A stretch of DNA of 64,000 nucleotides from Caballeronia sp. GAFFF1 (GTDB lineage Bacteria; Pseudomonadota; Gammaproteobacteria; Burkholderiales; Burkholderiaceae), in assembly GCF_023630705.1 (NCBI RefSeq), contig NZ_JALQEM010000013.1, positions 85,917 to 149,916 on the forward strand, given 5' to 3'. Below the pieces are notes generated by a model. The model searched no databases and was not told the DNA's origin. It worked only from the letters and a program-made list of their open reading frames with translations. Shown in pieces: positions 9,587-18,663 of this stretch (positions are counted from its first letter, which is position 1; every line of letters begins with the position of its first letter). Position numbers and translations under genes: made by a program.

Positions 9587-9892
9587 TCAGCCCTTGCTGC
9601 TGAGACAACTCTTCATGAACGCCTTGCGGTCGTCGCCCTTCTTGCCGGACGCCTGGCTGTTGCACGCAGTCATGCGCTGCTGCTGGGTCATCGGCGCGGA
9701 GGCGGCGGAGGCTGCGGCGGGCGCGGCGGACAGGCAGCTCTTCATGAACGCCTTGCGGTCGTCGCCCTTTTTGTCGCCTGCCTGCTTGTTGCAGTCGCTC
9801 ATCTTCGACTGCTGGCTATTGGCCGCGAACGCCGTATGCGCGCCTAGCGTAAGACTTAAAACAGCGATTAGGGCAGTAGCTCGGATGGTCAT
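9587..9892 (-). CDS. psiF: PsiF-family secreted protein with two PsiF repeats
   Basis: A 101-aa secreted protein: signal peptide ending at AFAAN (residue ~24), then two copies of the PsiF repeat, M(S/T)-D/A-CN-Q-A-x-(D/G)KKGDDRKAFMKSCLS, separated by an Ala/Ser-rich linker. Each repeat has two cysteines. PsiF is named for phosphate-starvation induction in E. coli; its function is not known and no Pho box was looked for successfully here. GGGAG lies six bases before ATG 9892. The near-identical DNA of the two repeats (about 9601-9660 and 9733-9792) shows internal duplication. Confidence 0.85.
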   Translation of the reverse strand: MTIRATALIAVLSLTLGAHTAFAANSQQSKMSDCNKQAGDKKGDDRKAFMKSCLSAAPAAASAASAPMTQQQRMTACNSQASGKKGDDRKAFMKSCLSSKG

Positions 9893-10119
9893 GTGACGCT
9901 CCCTGAGTAATTGACGATTCTTCTTGAATGAGCGAGTTTCGACGTCTCGCCCGCGCATTATGGCAAAGCAGGTTTCAACTGAGTGTGCGATAAGGTTAAA
10001 TCTCGAGGTTGAACCTCGGGGCGCTGCGCCGCGGCCTTGCAACGCGCTTTCGCCAGCGAGCGGACGCAGTGATCGTTCACCCAACGACGCCTTCTCGCAA
10101 TCACGACAGGAGCCGCTTC

Positions 10120-10401
10120 ATGTCCACACCGCTCGCCGATCATTACAAGGGCTTCGCCATCCATGTGCAGGCCATGCGACGCGCGAAAGAGCGCGACGAG
10201 CCGGACGACGGCCCGCGCCACTTCGACATCTTCGTGACCATTTCACGCGACGCGGCCGGGGAGAGCGGCCGCTCCGCCATGTTCGGCGTGCCCGAGCAGG
10301 AGCCGTTCGAGAGCCCGATCGATGCGACGCGCGCCGGGATCGACTATGGCCGCAAGATCATCGACAACGAGATCGAGGGTCAGTCCGTCGCCGATCTCTG
10401 A
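10120..10401 (+). CDS. Small conserved hypothetical protein
   Basis: A 93-aa soluble, acidic protein without signal peptide or membrane segment. It has a compact alpha/beta look: HYKGFAIHVQAM, HFDIFVTISRDAAG, then PIDATRAGIDYGRKIIDNEI. I cannot assign it to a family with confidence. AGGAG eight bases before ATG 10120 supports translation, and the codon usage fits its neighbours. It stands alone between psiF (opposite strand) and the rbs operon. Confidence 0.7.
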   Translation: MSTPLADHYKGFAIHVQAMRRAKERDEPDDGPRHFDIFVTISRDAAGESGRSAMFGVPEQEPFESPIDATRAGIDYGRKIIDNEIEGQSVADL

Positions 10402-10514
10402 GCGCCTGCGGCTGGCGCCCCAACGCGCGCAAGACCACATTGCGCGTGCGTCCGAAGCGCCCAGTGCACGTTAGCCCGATTGACCGCGCGGCTGGCACGA
10501 ACGAGAATCGACGG

Positions 10515-10531
10515 CGGCAAACGTTGAACCG
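10515..10531 (+). promoter_or_regulatory. Candidate LacI-family operator before rbsB
   Basis: CGGCAAACGTTGAACCG, 68 bp before the rbsB start, has the central CG and AACGTT core typical of LacI-family (RbsR) operators and partial dyad symmetry around position 22/23 of block 10500. The regulator RbsR is encoded in the same operon. No binding data; inferred from pattern only. Confidence 0.35.
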
Positions 10532-10598
10532 CCCATGTTTCGCGTGACATGCAAAACCCACTGCAAACAAATCAATCAAAACACTGGAGGAGAACCGC

Positions 10599-11561
10599 AT
10601 GAAGTCAGCCATTCGCCGTCGCGTCCTGTCAGCCGCCGTCGCGCTCGTTGCCTGTAGCGCGCTGCCTTTCGCCGCATCGCCCGCGTTAGCGCAGAATGCC
10701 GGCAAGCCGAAGGTCGCGCTCGTGATGAAGTCGCTCGCCAACGAGTTCTTCCTCACGATGGAAAACGGCGCGAAAGACTATCAGCAGCACAACGCCGACA
10801 AGTTCGAGCTCATCACCAACGGCATCAAGGACGAAACCGATACCGCCGCGCAGATCCGCATCGTGGAGCAGATGATCGTCTCGAAGGTCGATGCGCTCGT
10901 CATCGCGCCGGCGGATTCGAAGGCGCTCGTGCCGGTCATCAAGAAGGCGGCGGACGCGGGCATCATCGTGGTGAATATCGACAACCGGCTCGATCAGGAC
11001 GTGCTCAAGTCGAAGGACCTCAACGTGCCGTTCGTCGGCCCGGACAACCGCAAGGGCGCGCGCCAGGTCGGCGACTATCTTGCCAAGCACCTGAAGAAGG
11101 GCGACGAAGTCGGCATCATCGAAGGCGTTTCCACGACGACCAACGCGCAGCAGCGCACCGCCGGCTTCAAGGACGCGATGGACGCGGCCGGCATGAAGGT
11201 GGTCGCGCTCCAGTCGGGCGACTGGGAAATCGACAAGGGCAACGCCGTCGCGTCGCAGATTCTCAACGCGAATCCGAACGTCAAGGCGCTGCTCTGCGGC
11301 AACGACAACATGGCCATCGGCGCGGTTTCCGCCGTGCGCGCGGCGGGCAAGGCGGGCAAGGTGCAGGTGGTCGGCTACGACAACATCGGCGCGATCAAGC
11401 CGATGCTGAAGGACGGCCGCGTGCTCGCCACCGCCGATCAATACGCGGCGAAGCAGGCCGTGTTCGGCATCGACGTGGCGCTGAAGGCCATTGCCGGGCA
11501 CAAGAAGCAGTCCGAGCTCTCGACCGTGGTGGAAACGCCCGTCGATCTTGTGACGAAGTAA
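10599..11561 (+). CDS. rbsB: Ribose ABC transporter, periplasmic substrate-binding protein
   Basis: A 320-aa periplasmic protein with a Sec signal peptide ending near PALAQ (residues 1-31). The type-I sugar-binding fold is evident from VALVMKSLANEFFLTMENGAKDYQ, DALVIAPADSKALVPVIKKA, VVNIDNRLD, FVGPDNRKGARQVGDYL, CGNDNMAIGAVSAVRAAGK and VVGYDNIGAIKPMLKDGRVLAT. The last two segments are hinge and sugar-contact regions as in RbsB. It delivers D-ribose (possibly other pentoses) to the RbsAC transporter and could also present ligand to the chemoreceptor encoded downstream. GGAGGAG precedes ATG 10599. Confidence 0.92.
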   Translation: MKSAIRRRVLSAAVALVACSALPFAASPALAQNAGKPKVALVMKSLANEFFLTMENGAKDYQQHNADKFELITNGIKDETDTAAQIRIVEQMIVSKVDALVIAPADSKALVPVIKKAADAGIIVVNIDNRLDQDVLKSKDLNVPFVGPDNRKGARQVGDYLAKHLKKGDEVGIIEGVSTTTNAQQRTAGFKDAMDAAGMKVVALQSGDWEIDKGNAVASQILNANPNVKALLCGNDNMAIGAVSAVRAAGKAGKVQVVGYDNIGAIKPMLKDGRVLATADQYAAKQAVFGIDVALKAIAGHKKQSELSTVVETPVDLVTK

Positions 11562-11731
11562 AGCGCAGCGAGCGTTGCGCCGCGAACCGTTCGTCCTCAA
11601 GTTCGCGGCCATCATGCCGTTAAGATGCACGAGCGCGGTTGAGGGACGGCGGTGCGCGCCGGCCGCCGTCCCGCCGCAACGCATGCAGAACTTGCCGAGG
11701 ATGCACCGACCGCCTTGAGCGACCTTACGCC

Positions 11732-13339
11732 ATGATGAAAGACGCGCACGACGCGAGCGTGCTGACCGTCACGGGAATCGGCAAGACCTATGTCGAGCCG
11801 GTGCTGGCCGACGTATCGCTCGGACTCTCGCCGGGCGAAGTGCTCGCGTTGACCGGCGAGAACGGCGCGGGCAAGAGCACGCTGTCGAAGATCATCGGCG
11901 GGCTGACGAATCCGAGCACGGGCACGATGACGCTCGCGGGCCAGCCGTACGCGCCGCAAAGCCGCACGGAAGCGGAATCGCTCGGCGTGCGCATGGTGAT
12001 GCAGGAGCTGAACCTGCTGCCGACGCTCTCGGTCGCGGAAAACCTGTTCCTCAACCGCCTGCCGCAGAAAGGGCGACTCAGAATCGGCTGGATCGACCGC
12101 AAGCGGCTCGCCGAGGACGCGCGGCACGCGATGGCGCAAGTCGGGCTCGATGCGATCGACCCGGACACGCTCGTGGGCGATCTCGGCATCGGGCATCAGC
12201 AGATGGTCGAAATCGCGCGCAATCTGATCGGCGATTGCCGCGTGCTGATTCTCGACGAACCGACCGCGATGCTCACCGCACGCGAAGTCGATCTCCTCTT
12301 CGAGCAGATCGCGCGGCTCAAGGCGCGCGGCGTGGCGCTCGTCTATATCTCGCATCGGCTGGAAGAACTCAGACGCATCGCGGAGCGCGCGGCCGTGCTG
12401 CGCGACGGTCGCCTCGTGCATGTCGGGCCAATGAGCGCGCTGACCAGCGACCAGCTCGTCACGCTGATGGTGGGCCGTGAACTGGGCGAACGCATCGATC
12501 TCGGCGAGCGCAAGCTGGGCGGCGTCGCGCTGAAAGTGGACGGCATGACGCGCGCCCCGGCCGTGCGCGATGTGTCCTTCGAAGTGCGGGCGGGCGAGAT
12601 TTTCGGCATCAGCGGGCTGATCGGCGCGGGGCGCACGGAACTCATGCGCCTCATCTACGGCGCGGATCGCGCGGACGGCGGCACGGTGTCCGTTCCGCGC
12701 GGCGGCGAAGCACTGCGCCCGGTGAACATCCAGTCGCCGTCGGATGCCGTGAAAAACGGCATCGCGCTCATCACGGAGGACCGCAAGGGCGAGGGCCTGC
12801 TGCTCGGCCTGCCCATCGCCGCGAACGTTTCACTCGGCAACGTGGGCGCGGTGGCGCGTCACGGCGTGATCGACACGCGCCGCGAAGCCGCGCTCGCCGA
12901 GCGCCAGATCGACGCCATGCGCATCCGCACGTCGGGGCCGGCGCAGGCGGTGTCCGAGCTATCGGGCGGCAATCAGCAGAAAGTGGTGATCGGCCGCTGG
13001 CTCGCCCGCGACTGCACCGTGCTGCTTTTCGACGAACCGACGCGCGGCATCGACGTCGGCGCGAAGTTCGATATTTACGGGCTCATGGGCGCGCTCGCCC
13101 GCGGAGGCCGCGCGCTCGTGGTCGTTTCGAGTGATCTGCGTGAACTGATGCTGATCTGCGACCGGATCGGCGTGATGTCGGCCGGGCGCATGACCGGCGT
13201 GTTCGAGCGCGCGAACTGGACGCAGGATGCGCTGCTCGCGGCGGCTTTCGCCGGCTATGCGAAGCGCGAGGCGATTCTGCACGAGCCGCTCGCGCCCGAC
13301 GCGAAGCCGCCCGAACAAGACAATTTGCTGGAGCATTGA
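11732..13339 (+). CDS. rbsA: Ribose ABC transporter, ATP-binding protein
   Basis: A 535-aa tandem ATPase energising sugar import. The first nucleotide-binding domain has Walker A GENGAGKS, signature LGIGHQQMVEIAR (degenerate) and Walker B VLILDEPTAML; the second has GLIGAGRTE (degenerate Walker A, typical of this family), LSGGNQQKVVIGRWL and LLFDEPTRGIDVG. Both halves and the length match RbsA. The start is a double ATG (11732/11735) 170 bp after rbsB; an in-frame upstream reading to 11639 is Arg-rich and unlike the family. The stop codon abuts the rbsC start with no spacer. Confidence 0.94.
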   Translation: MMKDAHDASVLTVTGIGKTYVEPVLADVSLGLSPGEVLALTGENGAGKSTLSKIIGGLTNPSTGTMTLAGQPYAPQSRTEAESLGVRMVMQELNLLPTLSVAENLFLNRLPQKGRLRIGWIDRKRLAEDARHAMAQVGLDAIDPDTLVGDLGIGHQQMVEIARNLIGDCRVLILDEPTAMLTAREVDLLFEQIARLKARGVALVYISHRLEELRRIAERAAVLRDGRLVHVGPMSALTSDQLVTLMVGRELGERIDLGERKLGGVALKVDGMTRAPAVRDVSFEVRAGEIFGISGLIGAGRTELMRLIYGADRADGGTVSVPRGGEALRPVNIQSPSDAVKNGIALITEDRKGEGLLLGLPIAANVSLGNVGAVARHGVIDTRREAALAERQIDAMRIRTSGPAQAVSELSGGNQQKVVIGRWLARDCTVLLFDEPTRGIDVGAKFDIYGLMGALARGGRALVVVSSDLRELMLICDRIGVMSAGRMTGVFERANWTQDALLAAAFAGYAKREAILHEPLAPDAKPPEQDNLLEH

Positions 13340-14347
13340 ATGACCGGACAGACCGAAGCGAATCTGCCAGCCGATGCGCCGAAAAGCGGCAAGAACGCGA
13401 AGGGCGCGGGCACGCGCCTGGGCTTCTCGAATTATCTGGGACTGGCCGGCGCGCTCGCCGCGATGATCGCGCTTTTCTCCGTGCTGAGTTCTCATTTCCT
13501 GACGTACGACACGTTCAGCACGATCGCGAACCAGATTCCCGATCTCGTCGTGATGTCGGTCGGCATGACGTTCGTGCTGATCATCGCGGGCATCGATTTG
13601 TCGGTGGGCTCGGTCCTTGCGCTCGGTGCGTCGGTGGTGAGCGTGGCCGCGCTGAAGTGGCACTGGCCGGCGCTTCCGGCGGCGCTCATCGGGCTGGCCG
13701 CCGCCGCGCTGACGGGCACGGTCACGGGACTCGTCACGGTGGCATGGCGCATTCCGTCGTTCATCGTGTCGCTCGGCGTGCTGGAAGCGGCGCGCGGACT
13801 CGCGTATCAGATGACGAACTCGCGCACCGCGTATATCGGCGATGCGTTCGATTTTCTGTCGAATCCAATCGCGTTCGGCATTTCGCCGGCGTTCCTGATT
13901 GCGGTCGCGGTGATGATTCTTGCGCATTGGGTCTTGACCCGGACGATTTTCGGCCGTTATCTGGTAGGCATCGGCACGAACGAGGAAGCGGTGCGGCTCG
14001 CGGGTGTCGATCCGCGGCCGTACAAGGTCATCGTGTTCGCGCTGATGGGCGCGCTTTCGGGACTGGCCGCGCTGTTCCAGATTTCCCGTCTCGAAGCCGC
14101 GGATCCGAACGCGGGCGCGGGCGTGGAGCTTCAGGTGATCGCGGCGGTGGTGATCGGCGGAACGAGTCTGATGGGCGGGCGCGGCTCGGTCATCAGCACG
14201 TTCTTCGGCGTTCTCATCATCTCGGTGCTGGCGGCGGGGCTCGCGCAGATCGGCGCGAACGAGCCGACCAAGCGCATCATCACGGGCGCGGTGATCGTGG
14301 TCGCGGTGGTGCTGGATACGTACCGGAGCCGGCGCAGGCGCGGTTGA
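13340..14347 (+). CDS. rbsC: Ribose ABC transporter, permease protein
   Basis: A 335-aa inner-membrane permease with 8-10 hydrophobic helices. It has the family signature elements DLVVMSVGMTFVLIIAGIDLSVGS (first third) and the EAA-like loop GTNEEAVRLAGV, then VIAAVVIGGTSLMGGRGS near residue 265. The N-terminus is a short hydrophilic Lys-rich tail. It starts directly after the rbsA stop (TGA-ATG), so translation is coupled. It forms the ribose channel with RbsA and receives ligand from RbsB. Confidence 0.94.
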   Translation: MTGQTEANLPADAPKSGKNAKGAGTRLGFSNYLGLAGALAAMIALFSVLSSHFLTYDTFSTIANQIPDLVVMSVGMTFVLIIAGIDLSVGSVLALGASVVSVAALKWHWPALPAALIGLAAAALTGTVTGLVTVAWRIPSFIVSLGVLEAARGLAYQMTNSRTAYIGDAFDFLSNPIAFGISPAFLIAVAVMILAHWVLTRTIFGRYLVGIGTNEEAVRLAGVDPRPYKVIVFALMGALSGLAALFQISRLEAADPNAGAGVELQVIAAVVIGGTSLMGGRGSVISTFFGVLIISVLAAGLAQIGANEPTKRIITGAVIVVAVVLDTYRSRRRRG

Positions 14348-14446
14348 GCTCGATATAGCACGGCAGCAGGCAGCACGTCGGCGCCTCGCAACGGGGTGGG
14401 CGGCGACGTTAAACACAAGTGCAGTCAAAAAGAGATGACCGGGCAG

Positions 14447-14475
14447 TCCGTTCGCCGTCGAGGGCGGCGAGCGGA
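14447..14475 (+). other. Ten-bp stem hairpin in the rbsC-rbsR gap
   Basis: TCCGTTCGCC (14447-14456) pairs with GGCGAGCGGA (14466-14475) over ten base pairs including one G-T wobble, with a 9-nt loop. It lies in the 217-bp rbsC-rbsR gap, 100 nt after the rbsC stop. It could attenuate transcription into rbsR or protect the rbsBAC mRNA end; no T run follows. Confidence 0.35.
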
Positions 14476-14564
14476 AGGAACGCGACCGGGCGCGGGAGGG
14501 CCGCGCGAGAGGACGTTTCCGGTCAATAAAAGAAGTTGGACCAAAGCAAAGCGAAGGACGATGT

Positions 14565-15614
14565 ATGGCGACGATCAAGGACGTGGCAGCCATTGCTGGG
14601 GTGTCGTTTACGACGGTGTCCCACGTAGTGAACAATTCAAGGCCGGTGTCGGCCGACGTGCGGGCGAAGGTCGAGCGCGCGATCCGCGAGCTGGACTACG
14701 TGCCGTCGGCAGTGGCGCGCTCGCTCAAGGCGAAGTCCACGGCGACCATCGGGCTGCTCGTGCCGAACGCGACGAATCCGTACTTCGCGGAACTGGCGCG
14801 CGGGGTCGAGGACGGCTGCGCGAAAAACGGCTACTGCGTCTTCTTCTGCAACTCGGACGACGATCCGGCCAAGCAGCGCAACTATTTGCGCGTCTTGCAG
14901 GAAAAGCGCATCGACGGCCTCGTGATCGCATCGGCGGGCGAGGACGCGGTGCTCGCGCAGTGCCTCGCGGGCGCGCGTGAGCCGCTTCTCATCGTGGACC
15001 GGAACATCGAGGGCGTCTCGGCGGACCTCGTGCAGATCGACCACGAGAAAGGCGCGTATATCGCGACGAAGCATCTGCTGCAAACGGGGCATTCGGAGAT
15101 CGGCTGCATCACCGGGCCGGTCGCGACGGCGGTGAGCGCCATGCGCCTGCACGGTTTTATCCGCGCGATGGCCGAGCGCGGCGTCGAGATCGAGCCGAAC
15201 GCGATCGTCCAGAGCGACTTCTCCGCGACGGGCGGCTATGCGGCGGCCTCGCAGCTTTTCGACGCGATGAAGCCGACCGCGATCTTCGCGTGTAACGACA
15301 TGATGGGCATCGGCGCGCTGCGGGCGGCGGCCGAGCGCAAGATTCGGGTGCCGGACGATTGCTCGATCATCGGCTTCGACGATGTCGAGTTGTCGCGCTA
15401 CACGTATCCTGCGCTCTCGACGGTCGGCCATTCGGTGCGCGCGCTCGGCGAGATGGCCGCGCAGACGCTCATCGAGCGCATCGTCGGCAAGCTCGGCGGC
15501 ACGACGCGTCGCCGCGTGGTCCCGCCGCGTCTCGTGCTGCGCGAATCGACGGCGGTCGTGCCCGAGTCGCATGGCGCCGAGGGCGGCGCCGCGGCAGACG
15601 CGAAAGCGGAGTGA
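14565..15614 (+). CDS. rbsR: LacI-family transcriptional regulator of ribose genes
   Basis: A 349-aa repressor. The N-terminal helix-turn-helix reads MATIKDVAAIAGVSFTTVSH with the hinge helix RSLKAKSTATIGLLVPN; the periplasmic-binding-protein-like core has NPYFAELARGVEDGC, LVIASAG, DRNIEG, FACNDMMGIGALRAA and SIIGFDDVELSRYTYPALSTV. Placement between rbsC and rbsK supports the role of ribose-responsive repressor. GAAGGACG precedes ATG 14565. The DNA-recognition residues (S-F-T-T-V-S) are those usual in this family, which bind AACGTT-centred operators like the one proposed at 10515. Confidence 0.9.
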   Translation: MATIKDVAAIAGVSFTTVSHVVNNSRPVSADVRAKVERAIRELDYVPSAVARSLKAKSTATIGLLVPNATNPYFAELARGVEDGCAKNGYCVFFCNSDDDPAKQRNYLRVLQEKRIDGLVIASAGEDAVLAQCLAGAREPLLIVDRNIEGVSADLVQIDHEKGAYIATKHLLQTGHSEIGCITGPVATAVSAMRLHGFIRAMAERGVEIEPNAIVQSDFSATGGYAAASQLFDAMKPTAIFACNDMMGIGALRAAAERKIRVPDDCSIIGFDDVELSRYTYPALSTVGHSVRALGEMAAQTLIERIVGKLGGTTRRRVVPPRLVLRESTAVVPESHGAEGGAAADAKAE

Positions 15615-15668
15615 ACTGGATCAACGCGGAATATCACGGACCAACAACCGGAGCAGGATTTCATCGCG

Positions 15669-16613
15669 ATGAGCGACAACGCAACGAGTGAAACGGGCGC
15701 GCGCGGGCGCGTGGTAGTGGTCGGCAGTCTCAACATGGACCTCGTCGCGCGCGCCCCGCGCCTGCCCAAGCCCGGCGAAACGCTCGCCGGCTCCGCTTTC
15801 GCGCAGGCGCCGGGCGGCAAGGGCGCAAACCAGGCGGTGGCGGCCGCGCGTCTCGGCGCGCAGGTGGCGATGATCGGCTGCGTCGGTAGCGACGCGAACG
15901 GCGCGACGCTGCGCGCGGGCCTCGAAGCGGAAGGCATCGACTGCGCGGCGCTCGCAACGAGCGCGCAGGCGCCGACGGGCGTCGCGCTCATCATCGTCGA
16001 CGACGCGAGCCAGAATGCGATCGTCATCGTCGCGGGCAGCAACGCGCAGGTCACGCCTGCGGTCATCGACGAACAGGAGGCGCTGCTCGCACGCGCCGAT
16101 GTCATCGTCTGCCAGCTCGAAACGCCGCCGGAGACCGTGCGCGCGGCGCTGGCCGCGGGCCGCCGGCTCGCCCGCACGACGATTCTCAATCCTGCGCCTG
16201 CGGCGAGCACGCTGCCCGCCGACTGGTTCGCGCTCATCGACTATCTGATTCCGAACGAACTGGAAGCGGCAACGCTTTCGGGTATCGCCATCGCGACGCC
16301 CGACGATGCGCGCCGCGCCGCCCGCGTGCTGAAGGAGAAAGGCGCGCGCAATGTGATCATCACGCTCGGCGCGCAGGGCGTGTTCGCGCTCTTAGGAGAC
16401 GACACCGACGGCCAGCATCTGCCGTCGCCGAAGGTCGAGGCCATCGACACGACCGCCGCGGGCGATACGTTCATCGGCGGATTCGCGGCGGAACTGGCGC
16501 GCGGCAGCGCGATCGCCGACGCGATCGCTTTCGGTCAGCGCGCCGCCGCGCTCGCCGTCACGCGCGAGGGCGCGCAGCCGTCCATTCCGCGCCGCAGCGA
16601 AATCGCAGCGTAA
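15669..16613 (+). CDS. rbsK: Ribokinase
   Basis: PfkB-family sugar kinase (314 aa) making ribose 5-phosphate. Signature 1 is present as APGGKGANQAVAAARLG (residues ~48-64) and signature 2 as DTTAAGDTFIGGFAAELARG (residues ~260), which contains the catalytic Asp and the anion hole. NSLNMD-like VVVGSLNMDLVARAPRLPKPGET at the N-terminus is the ribose-binding segment. It is the last gene of the rbs block, 55 bp after rbsR. Confidence 0.94.
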   Translation: MSDNATSETGARGRVVVVGSLNMDLVARAPRLPKPGETLAGSAFAQAPGGKGANQAVAAARLGAQVAMIGCVGSDANGATLRAGLEAEGIDCAALATSAQAPTGVALIIVDDASQNAIVIVAGSNAQVTPAVIDEQEALLARADVIVCQLETPPETVRAALAAGRRLARTTILNPAPAASTLPADWFALIDYLIPNELEAATLSGIAIATPDDARRAARVLKEKGARNVIITLGAQGVFALLGDDTDGQHLPSPKVEAIDTTAAGDTFIGGFAAELARGSAIADAIAFGQRAAALAVTREGAQPSIPRRSEIAA

Positions 16614-16633
16614 GTTTTCAACATGTGCTGAAT

Positions 16634-16660
16634 AACGGCGCGTGCAACGCGTCGTTTTCC
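16634..16660 (+). terminator. Probable rbs operon terminator
   Basis: AACGGCGCG-TGCAA-CGCGTCGTT forms a stem with one mismatch about 20 nt after the rbsK stop, followed by TTCCC. A second small perfect hairpin, TTTCCCT-AAC-AGGGAAA, follows at about 16656-16672. Confidence 0.5.
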
Positions 16661-16803
16661 CTAACAGGGAAAGAACCTTCTCAAGTCCCGTAGCTTGCAT
16701 GCCGTTTACATCGATAGCGGCTGCGCAGGCGCGCCTCCGCCCGATCGCGGTTTAACGCGTCACGACGCCCGCGCACATTCGAACCGGCATCAGGGACACA
16801 TCC

Positions 16804-18513
16804 ATGAAAAAGGCTTTGACGATCAAGGCACGCATCGGCATTTCGATGGCGTTTCTCGGCGCGCTGCTCATCGGCATCGGCGCACTGGGACTCGCGGGCA
16901 TGGGCCGCACGAACGAGGCTTTCCTCGACACGTACTCGGTGCAGATGCCGGGCGCCATCGCGGTCGGCAACAGCGAAATGTATGCGGCGCGCGAACGGCT
17001 CGTGTTCGACCGCGCCGCGCTGCTCGCCGGCACGTCAGAGGTCGCCGCGACCATCGAGCGTTCGCGCATGATGCGCGAGCGCTCCGACGCCTTCTGGAAG
17101 AACTACATGTCGCTGCCCCAGACGCCCGACGAGCGGCGTCTGGCCGATGCATCGCAGGACAAGCGGCTCGCGCTTCAACGCGCCGTCGACAAGGGACTGG
17201 CGACCGTCACGGCGGACGACCGCGCGGGCATGATCGAGGCGGCCAAGGCGATGCAGGCCGCCTACAACGAGCTCGCCAACGCGAACGACGCGCTGCGCGC
17301 GTTCCTCACCGACGCCTCGAAGAAGAGCTACGAAGACGCGCAGAGCCGCTATACGGGATTCCGCGCGCTGAGTCTCTCGGCCATCGCGCTCGGCCTCGCG
17401 GCGGCGGCGTTCGCGTGGTTCGCGTTGCGGCGCGCCATCGCGCGGCCGCTCGAAGCCGCGCTCACGCATTTCGAAGCCATCGCCGCCGGCGATCTGCGCC
17501 GCGAGGTGGTCGTGACCTCGCGCGACGAAATGGGCCTCCTCCTCGAAGGCCTCGCGAAGATGCGCGCGAGTCTCTTGACGACGGTTCGCACGGTGCGCTC
17601 GGGCAGCGAATCGATCGCGTCGGCCACGCAGCAGATCGCGGCGGGCAATACCGATCTTTCGTCGCGCACGGAGGAACAGGCGTCCGCGTTGCAGGAAACG
17701 GCATCGAGCATGGAGGAATTGACGAGCACGGTGCGCCAGAACGCGGATAACGCGCGTCAGGCCAGCACGCTTGCCGCCAACGCGTCGGAGATTGCGGGCA
17801 AGGGCAGCGCCGTCGTCACGCAAGTGGTCGATACGATGGGCGAGATCAGCCGCAGCTCGGCCAAGATCGCCGACATCATTACGATCATCGAAGGCATCGC
17901 GTTCCAGACCAACATCCTCGCGCTCAACGCGGCCGTCGAAGCGGCGCGCGCGGGCGAAGAAGGGCGCGGCTTCGCGGTCGTGGCAGGCGAAGTGCGCAAT
18001 CTCGCGCAGCGTTCCTCGACGGCGGCCAAGGAAATCAAGGAGTTGATCGACAATTCGGTCGCGCGCGTGCAGTCGGGCACCACGCTCGTCGACGAAGCGG
18101 GCCGTACGATGAACGAGATCATCGGCGCGGTGCAACGCGTGACCGACATCATGGGCGAGATCGCGGCTGCGTCGGCGGAGCAGACGACCGGCATCGAGCA
18201 GGTGTCGCGCGCCGTCACGCAGATGGACGAAGTCACGCAGCAGAACGCGGCGCTCGTGGAAGAAGCGGCGGCGGCCGCGCAGTCCCTCGAAGATCAGGCC
18301 GCGCGCCTGCGTCAGGCGGTCGCAGTGTTTCAGGTGACCGAAGGCGCGGGGCTTGCTGCTTCTTCCTTGCAAGTGCCGGCGACGGTATCCGCGAAGCCGA
18401 AGCGCGTCGCGCCGCCCGCGCCGACTGCGCCGACTGCGCCGACTGTGAAGCCTGCGGCGAGCGCGAAGCCCGCCGCGCTGTCGACGGCGGGCGGCGACTG
18501 GGAGACGTTCTGA
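16804..18513 (+). CDS. Methyl-accepting chemotaxis protein
   Basis: A 569-aa transmembrane chemoreceptor. Order: TM1 (about residues 13-33), a four-helix periplasmic sensor of the TarH/4HB type (34-190), TM2 (~192-212, [21 protein letters not shown]), HAMP ([23 protein letters not shown]), methylation helices ([17 protein letters not shown]) and the signalling hairpin with [19 protein letters not shown]. The C-terminus ends in DWETF, close to the CheR/CheB-docking pentapeptide NWETF, after an Ala/Pro/Lys linker. It lies 190 bp after rbsK on the same strand, suggesting a link to ribose taxis, which is inference. Confidence 0.93.
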   Translation: MKKALTIKARIGISMAFLGALLIGIGALGLAGMGRTNEAFLDTYSVQMPGAIAVGNSEMYAARERLVFDRAALLAGTSEVAATIERSRMMRERSDAFWKNYMSLPQTPDERRLADASQDKRLALQRAVDKGLATVTADDRAGMIEAAKAMQAAYNELANANDALRAFLTDASKKSYEDAQSRYTGFRALSLSAIALGLAAAAFAWFALRRAIARPLEAALTHFEAIAAGDLRREVVVTSRDEMGLLLEGLAKMRASLLTTVRTVRSGSESIASATQQIAAGNTDLSSRTEEQASALQETASSMEELTSTVRQNADNARQASTLAANASEIAGKGSAVVTQVVDTMGEISRSSAKIADIITIIEGIAFQTNILALNAAVEAARAGEEGRGFAVVAGEVRNLAQRSSTAAKEIKELIDNSVARVQSGTTLVDEAGRTMNEIIGAVQRVTDIMGEIAAASAEQTTGIEQVSRAVTQMDEVTQQNAALVEEAAAAAQSLEDQAARLRQAVAVFQVTEGAGLAASSLQVPATVSAKPKRVAPPAPTAPTAPTVKPAASAKPAALSTAGGDWETF

Positions 18514-18525
18514 CGTTTCGATGCC

Positions 18526-18591
18526 GTTGCCCGCATCGCGCGTACGCATGGGATCGCATGCGAGCGCATGAAATAGCATCGCGCGGGCAAC
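18526..18591 (+). terminator. Long imperfect hairpin after the chemoreceptor gene
   Basis: GTTGCCCGC (18526-18534) is perfectly complementary to GCGGGCAAC (18583-18591). The 48-nt interior holds three GCATG motifs at short spacing that can form smaller stems. No T run follows, so it may be a processing or stability element rather than a classical terminator. Confidence 0.35.
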
Positions 18592-18663
18592 GTAAAGCAC
18601 CTCCGGTCCGGTAACCCGTACACTGACGACACTGCGCGTCACCATTCACACGAGGGGATCGAC

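Noticed and set aside
12959..14635. A 558-codon minus-strand frame across rbsA/rbsC
   Set aside because: Antisense to two well-recognised transporter genes and without a domain of its own.
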